From: Nocardia abscessus NBRC 100374
GTDB taxonomy: Bacteria > Actinomycetota > Actinomycetes > Mycobacteriales > Mycobacteriaceae
Direction of reading: 5' to 3'
Assembly: GCF_000308455.1 (NCBI RefSeq)
Contig: NZ_BAFP01000104.1
Span: forward strand, 1 to 64,000
DNA: 64,000 nucleotides
The notes below the pieces were generated by a model. That model worked only from the letters and a program-made list of their open reading frames with translations, searched no databases and was not told where the DNA came from. The position numbers and the translations under genes were made by a program. This document shows positions 19,253 through 27,569 of the stretch, piece by piece. The stretch's first letter is position 1; the number at the start of each line of letters is the position of its first letter.

Positions 19253-20434
19253 ATGGCGACCGTAACGCAGATCGACGAGGCTCGGCGCTGGTCGATGCTC
19301 GGCCTCGGCGTCTTCGCCCAGGCCTCCAGCGCGGTCTTCATCCACGGCGTCCCGTTCCTGCTGCCCGCGCTGACCGACCGCGGTATGCCGCTGGCCACCG
19401 CGGGCCTGCTGGTCGCCATGCCCACCGTCGGCCTGGTGTGCACCCTGATCGCGTGGGGCTACCTGGTCGACCGGATCGGTGAGCGCAAGGTGCTGGTCGG
19501 CGGTCCCCTGCTGATGCTGGCGGCCGGATGCGCCGCGGCGGCCACGACCGACGACCTGGCGTTGGGCGCGCTGCTGTTCCTCGGCGGCGTCGGGGCGGCG
19601 AGCACCAACGGCGCCAGCGGCCGCGTGATCGTCGGCTGGTTCCCGCCGCATCGGCGCGGGCTGGCGATGGGCATCCGGCAGACCGCCCAGCCGCTGGGAG
19701 TGGGCGTCGGCGCGTTGGCGATTCCGGCCGTCGCCTCCACCTACGGCGTGCCCGCGGCGATTCTCGTTCCGGCCCTCATGGCGGGCGTGGCGGCCGTGGG
19801 CTGTCTGGCCGGCATCGTCGACCCGCCGCGACCCCCGGCCTCCGCCGCCGATCCGGCGTTGCGCGCCAACCCTTATCGCGACGACGCCACGCTGTGGCGC
19901 ATCCATCTGGTCTCGGTGCTGCTCGTCGTCCCGCAGGGCACCGTGTGGACGTTCGCACTGCTGTGGCTGCACCGCGACATCGGCTGGTCGCTGGCCGCCG
20001 CGGGCGCGCTGGTGACTTTCACCCAGATCCTCGGCGCACTGGGCCGCATCGGCGCGGGCGCCTGGTCGGATCGCGTGGGCAGCCGGATGAGGCCGCTGCG
20101 GACGGTCGCCGTCGCCGCCGTGCTCTCGATGGCCGCGCTGGCGCTGACCGCGTGGACCCACTGGTGGTGGGCCGCCATCCCGCTGCTGATCGCCGCGTCG
20201 GTGATCACCGTCTCCGACAATGGATTGGCCTTCACCGCGGTCGCCGAGATCGCGGGCCCCTACTGGAGCGGCCGGGGCCTCGGCATCCAGAACACCGGGC
20301 AGAATCTGGCCATGGCCGCCGTCCCACCGGTGTTCGGCGCCCTGATCACCGCGAGCGGCTTTCCCGCCGCCTTCCTACTGGCCGCCGCTACGGCCGTCGC
20401 GGCGGTCCCGCTGGTCCCCCGCGACCCCAACTGA
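19253..20434 (+). CDS. Major facilitator superfamily transporter
   Basis: A 393-residue membrane protein with about 12 hydrophobic helices and the MFS loop motif DRIGERKVLVGG between helices 2 and 3. It corresponds by position to Rv2994. Substrate and direction are unknown; the fold is that of small-molecule efflux or metabolite transporters. GAGG lies 8-11 bp before the ATG. It converges with leuB, with a strong bidirectional terminator between them. Confidence 0.88.
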   Translation: MATVTQIDEARRWSMLGLGVFAQASSAVFIHGVPFLLPALTDRGMPLATAGLLVAMPTVGLVCTLIAWGYLVDRIGERKVLVGGPLLMLAAGCAAAATTDDLALGALLFLGGVGAASTNGASGRVIVGWFPPHRRGLAMGIRQTAQPLGVGVGALAIPAVASTYGVPAAILVPALMAGVAAVGCLAGIVDPPRPPASAADPALRANPYRDDATLWRIHLVSVLLVVPQGTVWTFALLWLHRDIGWSLAAAGALVTFTQILGALGRIGAGAWSDRVGSRMRPLRTVAVAAVLSMAALALTAWTHWWWAAIPLLIAASVITVSDNGLAFTAVAEIAGPYWSGRGLGIQNTGQNLAMAAVPPVFGALITASGFPAAFLLAAATAVAAVPLVPRDPN

Positions 20435-20438
20435 CAGC

Positions 20439-20474
20439 GAAGGTCCCGTTCCCCAAGGAGGAAACGGGACCTTC
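20439..20474. terminator. Bidirectional terminator between MFS gene and leuB
   Basis: A perfect 12-bp stem GAAGGTCCCGTT/AACGGGACCTTC in the 52-bp gap between convergent genes. Confidence 0.8.
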
Positions 20475-20486
20475 GGGTGGCGAGGA

Positions 20487-21494
20487 TCAGAGGGTGGCGG
20501 CGATCCGGTCGCCGATCTGTACGGTCGACGCGGCGCCCGAGCGGGACTCGAGGTCCTTGGCGACGGCCGACTCGATGCGCGTGGCCGTCTCGGTGTCGCC
20601 GAGGTGGTTGAGCAGGAGGGAGACCGAGAGGATCGCCGCGGTGGGGTCGGCCTTGGACTGACCGGCGATGTCGGGGGCGCTGCCGTGCACCGGCTCGAAC
20701 ATGCTGGGGTTCGTCCCGGAGGCGTCGATGTTGCCGCTGGCGGCCAGCCCGATGCCGCCGCTCACGGCGGCGGCGAGGTCGGTGATGATGTCGCCGAAGA
20801 GGTTGTCGGTGACGATCACGTCGAACCGGCCCGGATCGTTGACCATGTGGATGGTCGCGGCATCGATGTGCTGGTAAGCCGTTGTGACCTCGGGGAACTC
20901 GGCGGCGACCTCGTCCACGGTGCGCTGCCAGAGCGAGCCGGCGAAGGTGAGCACGTTGTTCTTGTGCACCAGCGTCAGATGCTTGCGCCGCGCCTGCGCC
21001 TTGGCGAAGGCGTAGCGCACGACGCGCTCGATGCCGAAGCGGGTGTTGGTGCTGACCTCGGTCGCCACCTCGTGCGGGGTGTCGACGCGAATCGCGCCGC
21101 CGGTGCCGGTGTAGGGGCCCTCGGTGCCCTCACGCACCACGACGAAGTCGATGTCGGGATTGCCCGCCAGCGGGCTGGTCACGCCGGGGAACAGTCTGGA
21201 CGGCCGCAGGTTGACGTGGTGGTCCAGCGCGAACCGGGTGCGCAGCAACAGGCCGCGTTCGAGCACGCCGCTGGGCACCGACGGGTCGCCGATCGCGCCG
21301 AGCAGGATCGCGTCGTGCTGCTTCAGCTCGGGCAGCACGGAATCCGGCAGGATCTCGCCGGTCGCGTGGTAGCGGCGCGCACCGAGGTCGTACTCGGTCT
21401 TCTCGACACCGGGCACGACCACGTCGAGCACCTTGAGCGCCTCGGCGATGACCTCGGGCCCGATCCCGTCGCCCGGGATGACAGCAAGCTTCAT
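20487..21494 (-). CDS. leuB: 3-isopropylmalate dehydrogenase
   Basis: A 335-residue NAD-dependent decarboxylating dehydrogenase of leucine synthesis, at the compact length typical of actinobacteria. It starts MKLAVIPGDGIGPEVIAEAL. The metal/substrate segment DNLFGDIITDLAAAVSGGIG is near residue 225 and the NAD-binding region MFEPVHGSAPDIAGQ near 265. The ATG at 21494 is chosen by the family start; the longer frame upstream has no similarity. It probably has its own promoter, since serA ends 250 bp upstream. Confidence 0.95.
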   Translation of the reverse strand: MKLAVIPGDGIGPEVIAEALKVLDVVVPGVEKTEYDLGARRYHATGEILPDSVLPELKQHDAILLGAIGDPSVPSGVLERGLLLRTRFALDHHVNLRPSRLFPGVTSPLAGNPDIDFVVVREGTEGPYTGTGGAIRVDTPHEVATEVSTNTRFGIERVVRYAFAKAQARRKHLTLVHKNNVLTFAGSLWQRTVDEVAAEFPEVTTAYQHIDAATIHMVNDPGRFDVIVTDNLFGDIITDLAAAVSGGIGLAASGNIDASGTNPSMFEPVHGSAPDIAGQSKADPTAAILSVSLLLNHLGDTETATRIESAVAKDLESRSGAASTVQIGDRIAATL

Positions 21495-21747
21495 GACAAA
21501 TGCTCCGTTCGATGTTGCCGGTAACGGCCGACGCGACGTGCGGCCCGGAGATGACCGCCGGGGTGCGCACGACAGTCCGGCCGGGGTGACCGCAGCATCG
21601 TCACGGTACTCGGCACGGCCGGATCGCCGAGCACCGGGCGCGATGACGCGGCGGGTCCGCGCGCCGACCGAGCGACCGGCGCCGCGCACGAGTGCTTCGT
21701 GCGCGGCGCCGATTCCGCGTGTGCGGGGGCGCTGCGGCCCCGTCCGA

Positions 21748-23346
21748 TCAGGTCAGGTCGACCTGGACGACCTTGGCCGCGCCGACCGACTCGGCGATCG
21801 CGTCCTGCACGTCGGCGGGCACCTCGCGGGCCACGCGCAGCACGACGGTGGCGCCTTCCTTGTCGACGTCCTGGGTCAGCTGCGCGGCCAGGATGTCGAC
21901 CTCGGCCTCGCCGAGCTTGGTGCCGATCCTGCCCAGCGCGCCCGGACGGTCCTCGTAGTTCAGGATGGCCAGGTTGAGGCCCTCGGCGCGCATGTCGTAG
22001 TTGCGGCCGTTGATGTTGACGATCTTCTCCACCAGCTGCGGCTCGGTCAGCGTGCCCGCGACATTCAGGGTGCTGCCGTCGCCGAACACGGCACGCAGGT
22101 CGACCACGCTGCGGTGGCTGGGGCTCTCCGACGCCGTGGTGACCTGGGCGGTGATCCCGCGGTCCTTGGCCAGGGCGGGGGCGTTGACGAAGGTGACCTG
22201 GTCCTCGACCAGCGCGGAGAAGATGCCGCGCAGCGCGGACAGCTCCAGCACCCCGACCTCCTGCGCGGCCAGCTCGCCGCGCACCTGGACCTCGACGCTG
22301 ACCGGCAGCTCGTTGGACAGCGCGCCGAGCAGGGCGCCCTGCTTGCGGACGATGTCCAGCCAGGGGGCGACCTCTTCGCCGACCGTGCCACCGGTGACGT
22401 TCACCGCGCCGGGCACGAACTCACCGGCCAGGGCCAGCAGTACCGACTTCGCGACGTCGGTGCCCGCGCGATCCTGCGCTTCGGAGGTGGAGGCGCCCAG
22501 GTGCGGGGTCACCACGACCTGCGGCAGGTCGAACAGCGGGCTGTCGGTGCACGGCTCGGTGTCGAACACGTCCAGACCGGCGGCCCGCACATGACCGGAC
22601 TTGATGGCGTCGGCCAGGGCGGCCTCGTCGACCAGGCCACCGCGGGCGGCGTTGACGATGATCACGCCCGGCTTGGTTTTGGCGATCGCCTCCTTGCCGA
22701 TCAGGCCCTTGGTCTCCGGGGTCTTCGGGAGGTGGATCGAGATCAGGTCGGCGCGCTCGAGCAGCTCGTCGAGGGTCAGCAGCTCGATGCCCAGCTGCGC
22801 GGCGCGGGCGGGCGACACGTAGGGGTCGTAGGCGACGATCTTGGTCTCGAAGGCGGCCAGGCGCGCGGCGAACAGCTGGCCGATGCGGCCGAGGCCGACG
22901 ACGCCGACGGTCTTGCCGAAGATCTCCACGCCGTTGAACTTGCTGCGCTGCCAGGTGCGCTCACGCAGGGTGGCGTCCGCGGCGGGGACCTGACGGGCGG
23001 CGGACAGCAGCAGGGTGACCGCGTGCTCGGCGGCGGTGTGGATGTTCGAGGTGGGCGCGTTCACGACCATGACGCCGCGCTCGGTGGCGGCGGGCACGTC
23101 GACGTTGTCCAGGCCGACACCCGCGCGGGCGACGATCTTCAGGTTCTTCCCGGCTTCCAGGACCTCGGCGTCGACCGTGGTCGCCGACCGCACCAGCAGC
23201 GCGTCGGCCTCGGGCACCGCGGCCAGCAGGGCCGGGCGGTCGGGTCCGTCTACCCACCGGACCTCGACACCGTCACCGAGCGCGTCGACGGTCGACTGGG
23301 CGAGCTTGTCGGCGATCAGAACTACAGGACGGCCTGCTTGGCTCAC
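21748..23346 (-). CDS. serA: D-3-phosphoglycerate dehydrogenase, long type with ACT domain
   Basis: A 532-residue enzyme of the long actinobacterial type, committing 3-phosphoglycerate to serine synthesis. The N-terminal substrate domain has VARAGVGLDNVDVPAATERG. The NAD domain has VGVVGLGRIGQLFAARLAAF near residue 145. An intervening allosteric domain (about residues 320-450) is followed by a C-terminal ACT domain (NYEDRPGALGRIGTKLGEAE) for serine feedback. The GTG at 23346 with AGGAG 8 bp upstream is chosen. It diverges from a TetR gene. Confidence 0.95.
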   Translation of the reverse strand: MSQAGRPVVLIADKLAQSTVDALGDGVEVRWVDGPDRPALLAAVPEADALLVRSATTVDAEVLEAGKNLKIVARAGVGLDNVDVPAATERGVMVVNAPTSNIHTAAEHAVTLLLSAARQVPAADATLRERTWQRSKFNGVEIFGKTVGVVGLGRIGQLFAARLAAFETKIVAYDPYVSPARAAQLGIELLTLDELLERADLISIHLPKTPETKGLIGKEAIAKTKPGVIIVNAARGGLVDEAALADAIKSGHVRAAGLDVFDTEPCTDSPLFDLPQVVVTPHLGASTSEAQDRAGTDVAKSVLLALAGEFVPGAVNVTGGTVGEEVAPWLDIVRKQGALLGALSNELPVSVEVQVRGELAAQEVGVLELSALRGIFSALVEDQVTFVNAPALAKDRGITAQVTTASESPSHRSVVDLRAVFGDGSTLNVAGTLTEPQLVEKIVNINGRNYDMRAEGLNLAILNYEDRPGALGRIGTKLGEAEVDILAAQLTQDVDKEGATVVLRVAREVPADVQDAIAESVGAAKVVQVDLT

Positions 23347-23468
23347 GTGGAGTACTCCTGGGGAATGGGGTCGGCAATTACCGCCGACAAGCTTAGTGCG
23401 CGCGAATTCCGCCTCGGCTACCACCTGGTAGGCGGCCGTCCTCAGTCCCGGCGGTGGCACAAATATGA

Positions 23469-23478
23469 AGACCGGTCT
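23469..23478. promoter_or_regulatory. TetR operator copy 1
   Basis: Palindrome AGACCGGTCT, preceded by AAATATGA, lies 11 bp before the TetR ATG. An almost identical block (AAATATGTAGACCGGTCTA) precedes the fusion gene at 24084-24101, marking both as sites of the same regulator. Confidence 0.75.
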
Positions 23479-23489
23479 ACAGTTGCGGC

Positions 23490-24044
23490 ATGGGCGTCAA
23501 AGGCACCGAGACTCGCGGCAAACTCGTCGACGCGACGCGCACGCTGATGGAACGGCACGGCTACTACGGTGCCGGCCTCAACCAGATCCTGGCGACCAGC
23601 GGTGCGCCGCGCGGCTCGCTGTACTTCCACTTCCCCGGCGGCAAGGACGAATTGGTCGCGGCGGCGATCACCCAGGCGGGCAAAGAGATCGCGACGCTGA
23701 TCGACACGATCGAGCCCGGCGACACCGCCGCGGCCGCGAGCATGCTGCTGCGCGCGTTCGGCGATCGACTGGAAGCGTCCGGCTGGCAACAGGGCTGCCC
23801 GGTCGCCACGGTGGCCCTGGACGTGGCGGCCGCGAACGACCCGATCCAAGCCGAGTGCGCCGCCGCGTATGCCACGTGGGAGCGGGCGTTGCGGCTGCGC
23901 CTGCGCGCGGACGGTCACGAGGACGCCGACGACCTGGCCGCCGCGGTACTCGCGATGGTCGAAGGCGCGCTGCTGCTGGCACGCGCGCAGCGCAGCCGCG
24001 AACCCCTGGAACGGGTCGAACGCACCCTGCGCGCCCTGATCTGA
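23490..24044 (+). CDS. TetR-family regulator (LmrA/YxaF-like)
   Basis: A 184-residue TetR repressor. The N-terminal helix-turn-helix (residues 5-55) includes YYGAGLNQILATSGAPRGSL and YFHFPGGKDELV. The C-terminal domain contains GWQQGCPVATVALDVAA, typical of the LmrA/YxaF subgroup. The same palindrome precedes this gene and the next gene, so it probably represses itself and the downstream fusion enzyme and is released by a small ligand (inference). It is 71 bp upstream of the fusion gene. Confidence 0.9.
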   Translation: MGVKGTETRGKLVDATRTLMERHGYYGAGLNQILATSGAPRGSLYFHFPGGKDELVAAAITQAGKEIATLIDTIEPGDTAAAASMLLRAFGDRLEASGWQQGCPVATVALDVAAANDPIQAECAAAYATWERALRLRLRADGHEDADDLAAAVLAMVEGALLLARAQRSREPLERVERTLRALI

Positions 24045-24089
24045 GGCCGGTGATCCCGCTGGTCGACTTTTTTATGGCTGCAAAATATG

Positions 24090-24101
24090 TAGACCGGTCT
24101 A
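24090..24101. promoter_or_regulatory. TetR operator copy 2
   Basis: Perfect 12-bp palindrome TAGACCGGTCTA, 14 bp before the fusion-gene ATG, in an AT-rich promoter-like context (TTTTTTATGG upstream). Confidence 0.78.
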
Positions 24102-24115
24102 ATAGGGAGTTTGTC

Positions 24116-25825
24116 ATGTCCGACAGCATCGTGTTCGGAGCCGCCGGGTTCCTCGGCCGCAACGCGGTCGCCCGTCTACTCGCGCAGGGACATTCCGTCA
24201 CCGCCGCCTTGCGACCGGGTACCGAAGAGCGGCTCACCAGCTGGCTGCGCAGACGCGAGGTGGACGCGAGCGGGCTGGAGATCGTCGCGTGTGATGTCAC
24301 CGCCCCCGACCTCGGCCTGCCCGCCGGGTTCGACCCGTCCGGCATTCGCGACGTGTACAACTGCGCGGCCCGCTTCGCCTTCGGACTCGCGCCCGAGGAC
24401 GCGTACGCGGTCAACGTCACCGGCGCGCTGCACGTCCTGGAGTGGGCCGCCGCCCTGCCCGGCCCGCGACGCCTCGTCCACATCACGGGATACCGGATCA
24501 CCGTCGAGCAGTCCGAGGAACAGCATTGGGAGAAGGGCGCTTACGGCGCGTCCAAATTCGAATCGGATCCGCTGCTGCGGCGGCGGGCCGCCGAACTGGG
24601 CGTCGCGCTGACCATCGCGAACCCGAGCAGCGTGATCGGCCCCGGCCAATACGTGGGACTCGCCGACATGGTCGAGGAACTCTGGAACGGCCGGCTCGCC
24701 GCGGTTCCCGGTGGCGCGCAGACCTTCGTGCCGATCGTCGATCTGGACTACTTCACCGATTTCCTGATCAGTCTCCCCACCCTGCCGGATACCGCGGGCC
24801 GGTCCTACACGGTTCTCGACGATCGAACTCCGGTGCTGCCGAAGCTGATCCGACTGCTGGCCGGGCACATGGGCGTCCGCGCGCCGCGGTTCTCGATTCC
24901 GGTCGGTGTCATCGAGAAACTTCCGCGGGCGTTGACCGGCGCCGATCCGGAGTCGCTGCCCTTCATCGCCGACGACCGCTACGACACCTCGGCGGCGCGG
25001 GACGTGGCCCGCCGAGCCGGACTCACCATGCCTTCGACCGAGACGACCCTGCTGACCTGGGCCGACCATCTCGTGGCCAGCCGGTTCGGCGCGGTCACCG
25101 ACGATCCGACCGCCGGATTCGCCGATGGCGTCTGGGTGAGCGGCGAACGGCAACGCCCGGCATACGTTCTTGTGCACGGGCTTCCGCTCGACGGCGAATC
25201 GTGGCACGCGGTACGCGCGGAGTTGGACGGGCCGAGCCTGGCCGTCGACCTGCCCGGCCTCGGACGCTCGGCGCCCGGCGACCAGGATGCCGTGCTGCCG
25301 AAATCGCTCTCCTCGGTCCGCACCCGCCCCGTGCTGGTCGGCCACTCGCTCGGCTGCGGTCCGGTGCTGCGATACGCGGCGGAGCATCCGGAGCGCGTCT
25401 CCGGCGTGGTGCTGGTGGCCCCCGCGTTCTTGCAGCCTCGATCGGGCCTGCTGCTGCGCTCACCACTGATGACGGCGGCGATGCGCCGAATGCCGGCCGC
25501 CGCCTTGGCGAAACGGCTCGGTGTGCCCGACGGCGCCGCGATCGCGAGCGCCGCCGCGAACCTGCGCAGGCCGGGTGTCGCCGCACGCACCGTCGCCGCG
25601 CTGCGCCGCGCGAGTGCCCCCGCGCGGCGCGCGGAGTTGCGCGAACTGCTCGAACGGATCGAAGTGCCGGTGCGAATCGTCACCGGTTCCGCCGATCCGC
25701 TCACCGTCACGACGCCGCGGGACTCGGTGGCGATCGAGGGCGCGGGCCACTATCCGCAGTTGACCCATCCCGCGCGCGTCGCGGCGGAACTCGCCCGAAT
25801 GTCCACCGTCGGGGCACGCGGCTGA
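24116..25825 (+). CDS. SDR epimerase/dehydratase fused to alpha/beta hydrolase
   Basis: A 569-residue two-domain protein. Residues 1-335 are an extended SDR (NAD-dependent epimerase-like) domain with GAAGFLGRNAVARLLAQGHS at residue 8, a Tyr-X3-Lys-type YGASK near 143, and NPSSVIGPGQYVG. Residues 345-569 are a complete alpha/beta hydrolase with VLVHGLPLDGESW, the nucleophile elbow GHSLGCG and the terminal His in GAGHYPQL. There is no frameshift at the junction (about 25150). The hydrolase half is shorter than average, with little lid. Substrate unknown; the pairing suggests sequential reduction and hydrolysis or lactone opening (inference). It is preceded by a TetR operator. Confidence 0.85.
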   Translation: MSDSIVFGAAGFLGRNAVARLLAQGHSVTAALRPGTEERLTSWLRRREVDASGLEIVACDVTAPDLGLPAGFDPSGIRDVYNCAARFAFGLAPEDAYAVNVTGALHVLEWAAALPGPRRLVHITGYRITVEQSEEQHWEKGAYGASKFESDPLLRRRAAELGVALTIANPSSVIGPGQYVGLADMVEELWNGRLAAVPGGAQTFVPIVDLDYFTDFLISLPTLPDTAGRSYTVLDDRTPVLPKLIRLLAGHMGVRAPRFSIPVGVIEKLPRALTGADPESLPFIADDRYDTSAARDVARRAGLTMPSTETTLLTWADHLVASRFGAVTDDPTAGFADGVWVSGERQRPAYVLVHGLPLDGESWHAVRAELDGPSLAVDLPGLGRSAPGDQDAVLPKSLSSVRTRPVLVGHSLGCGPVLRYAAEHPERVSGVVLVAPAFLQPRSGLLLRSPLMTAAMRRMPAAALAKRLGVPDGAAIASAAANLRRPGVAARTVAALRRASAPARRAELRELLERIEVPVRIVTGSADPLTVTTPRDSVAIEGAGHYPQLTHPARVAAELARMSTVGARG

Positions 25826-25906
25826 TCGCGCCCCGTCTCGCGCGACTCTGCTGATGCGGCGTGGGACTCGATCACCTTCCTTGCCCCGCGACCACGCCGC
25901 ACAGCG

Positions 25907-25941
25907 GCGGGCCCCCACACCGTCTCGGTGCGGGGGCCCGC
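25907..25941. terminator. Stem-loop terminator between fusion gene and small minus-strand gene
   Basis: A 16-bp stem with one mismatch, GCGGGCCCCCACACCG/CGGTGCGGGGGCCCGC, with a 3-nt loop. It sits between two convergent genes. Confidence 0.75.
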
Positions 25942-25998
25942 TCGGTCACGCCGTCGGTCGGCGCGCAACCCGGTCGATCCTCTCGACCGTCAGGTCGG

Positions 25999-26118
25999 TC
26001 AGCGGCCGCCGAAGGAACCCGTCCACAAAGTGTCGACAAGGCCGTGCAGAGCGGCGCCGAGCGTATTGAAAAGACCGTTCAGGGCAGCGCTACCGGTGTC
26101 GATGATAACGGGGATCAT
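25999..26118 (-). CDS. Small hydrophobic peptide of unknown function
   Basis: A 39-residue peptide MIPVIIDTGSAALNGLFNTL.. ending GSFGGR. It is hydrophobic or amphipathic throughout, without charged clusters. The ribosome site AGGAAGAGG ends 7 bp before the ATG, among the best in the window, and a strong stem-loop lies about 60 bp past the stop. It could be a small membrane-associated peptide; no family is recognised. A longer in-frame version starting at 26256 lacks a ribosome site. Confidence 0.5.
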   Translation of the reverse strand: MIPVIIDTGSAALNGLFNTLGAALHGLVDTLWTGSFGGR

Positions 26119-26550
26119 GGAAATACCTCTTCCTCGAAACATAATCCAGTCGAACTGGCTGACACGAGGCACATCGGCGGCCACAGGGCGGCGGTTACGG
26201 AATTCGATAATATGGAGATGTAGGCCACATTCAGCGGTCGCTGTGGCGCAGGACACATCTCAGCCCACGTTTGAGCTGCGGATATAGTCAAACGTCCAGG
26301 TCAGAGCGTCGACCGTGGGCCATCGATTTCCCGAGCAAAAGATGCGCAAAGACGACTCGAAAGAAAGTTGCCCAGAGTTCACAACCCCAGAAAATAGGGG
26401 CCTTTCAAGCGACGTCACCAGCAAACTCACCCATTCGAACAATAGGGCTTGTGAATAACTCGTGATCACCTGCCCGGCGACTCGCGGAGAATTGTGACGC
26501 CCGGTCGGCACCGATATTCGGCGACCGAAGCGGCCGAGGGCAGCGCATGG
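26119..26550. other. AT-richer intergenic region upstream of the small peptide gene
   Basis: About 430 bp between the peptide gene and the LysR gene stop, visibly poorer in GC than the surroundings (for example 26290-26460). Short frames occur on both strands but none has a ribosome site or recognisable product. It probably holds the peptide-gene promoter. Confidence 0.4.
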
Positions 26551-27477
26551 TCAGGATGCCTCGGTGGTGACCGACCGCACATCCCCGGCCTCCTTCGCGG
26601 CGGCCACGGCGCGGGCGAACGCGCGCACCCGCGGGGTCTCGCGGTAGCGGTGCCACACCAATCCGAGCCGGGACTCGGCAATCCCCGTCACCGGCACGAA
26701 GGCAACCGGCCGTCTGCGGTGTGATTCCGCGGTCGGATGGCACAGCAGCATCGCGCCGCGGCCGGCCGCCACCGCGGCGAGACCCTCCTCCAGCGTGCCG
26801 ACCTCCGGGCCGGGACGCACCGTGCGGCCCTCCGGCGTCACGTCCAGCGCCTGCGCCCTGCGCCAGTACTCCGGCGCCGGAGCGCGCACGCCGACCAGCG
26901 GGACCTCCGCGAGTTCCTCCACCGACAGCGCGGCACGCCCCGCGAGCGGATGGGTGCCTGCCACCGCGAGCGTCTGGGGCTGCCCCGCGAACACCGATCC
27001 GAGCACCAGATCACGCTCGCCCATCGGCAGCAGCACGACCGCGGCGTCGACCTCGGCGCGCCGTATCGGCCCGAACGGATCGGCCAGCGGAATCTCGACC
27101 AGTTCCGCCGAGCATTCCGGGTGACGCCGCTGAAACAGCTCGACAGCCGCCATCAGGTGATCGTCGCCCGCGCCCTGGAAACCGATGCGCAAAATACCGT
27201 CCACGCCTCGGGCGGCGGCGCGGGCATCGTCGACCGTCGCGCGCAACGCGGCATAGGCGGGCCGCAGTTCGGTGAGGAAGTCGGTGCCGAGCGGAGTCAA
27301 CCGGACGGTACGGCTGGTGCGTTCCACGAGCCGGCCGCCGATGCGCCGCTCCAGCGCGCGCAGTAGCTGGCTCACCCGACTCTGCGACACGTACAGCCGC
27401 TCGCCGGCCCGCCCGAAGTGCAGTTCCTCGGCGAGCGCGAGAAACGCCTCCAGCTCACGGATCTCCAGCCCGCCCAT
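26551..27477 (-). CDS. LysR-family transcriptional regulator
   Basis: A 308-residue LysR regulator. The N-terminal winged helix-turn-helix starts MGGLEIRELEAFLALAEELH and includes YVSQSRVSQLLRALERRIGG. The C-terminal effector domain starts near residue 90 (GILRIGFQGAG). The ATG at 27477 has AAGGGAG upstream. It diverges from an MFS exporter gene, with a perfect palindrome between the two, the classic arrangement of a LysR activator and its target. Confidence 0.92.
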   Translation of the reverse strand: MGGLEIRELEAFLALAEELHFGRAGERLYVSQSRVSQLLRALERRIGGRLVERTSRTVRLTPLGTDFLTELRPAYAALRATVDDARAAARGVDGILRIGFQGAGDDHLMAAVELFQRRHPECSAELVEIPLADPFGPIRRAEVDAAVVLLPMGERDLVLGSVFAGQPQTLAVAGTHPLAGRAALSVEELAEVPLVGVRAPAPEYWRRAQALDVTPEGRTVRPGPEVGTLEEGLAAVAAGRGAMLLCHPTAESHRRRPVAFVPVTGIAESRLGLVWHRYRETPRVRAFARAVAAAKEAGDVRSVTTEAS

Positions 27478-27507
27478 CAGGCTCCCTTCCACGGTCGATG
27501 AGTCCAG

Positions 27508-27523
27508 CTCATAGAACTATGAG
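27508..27523. promoter_or_regulatory. Probable LysR operator
   Basis: The palindrome CTCATAG-AA-CTATGAG lies between the divergent LysR and MFS genes and fits a T-N11-A LysR box. It overlaps the upstream in-frame starts of the MFS gene, which favours the start at 27570. Confidence 0.6.
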
Positions 27524-27569
27524 AGCTTCACCGTTGTTTCCCCTTGCCGCGGGCCCTTGGCTGGAGGAC

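Noticed and set aside
18272..20161. Extended 629-codon version of the FAH-family gene
   Set aside because: The added N-terminus is antisense of the MFS gene and lacks similarity; the family start is at 19045.
26260..26511. 83-codon minus-strand frame in the AT-richer gap
   Set aside because: No ribosome site and no plausible protein composition.
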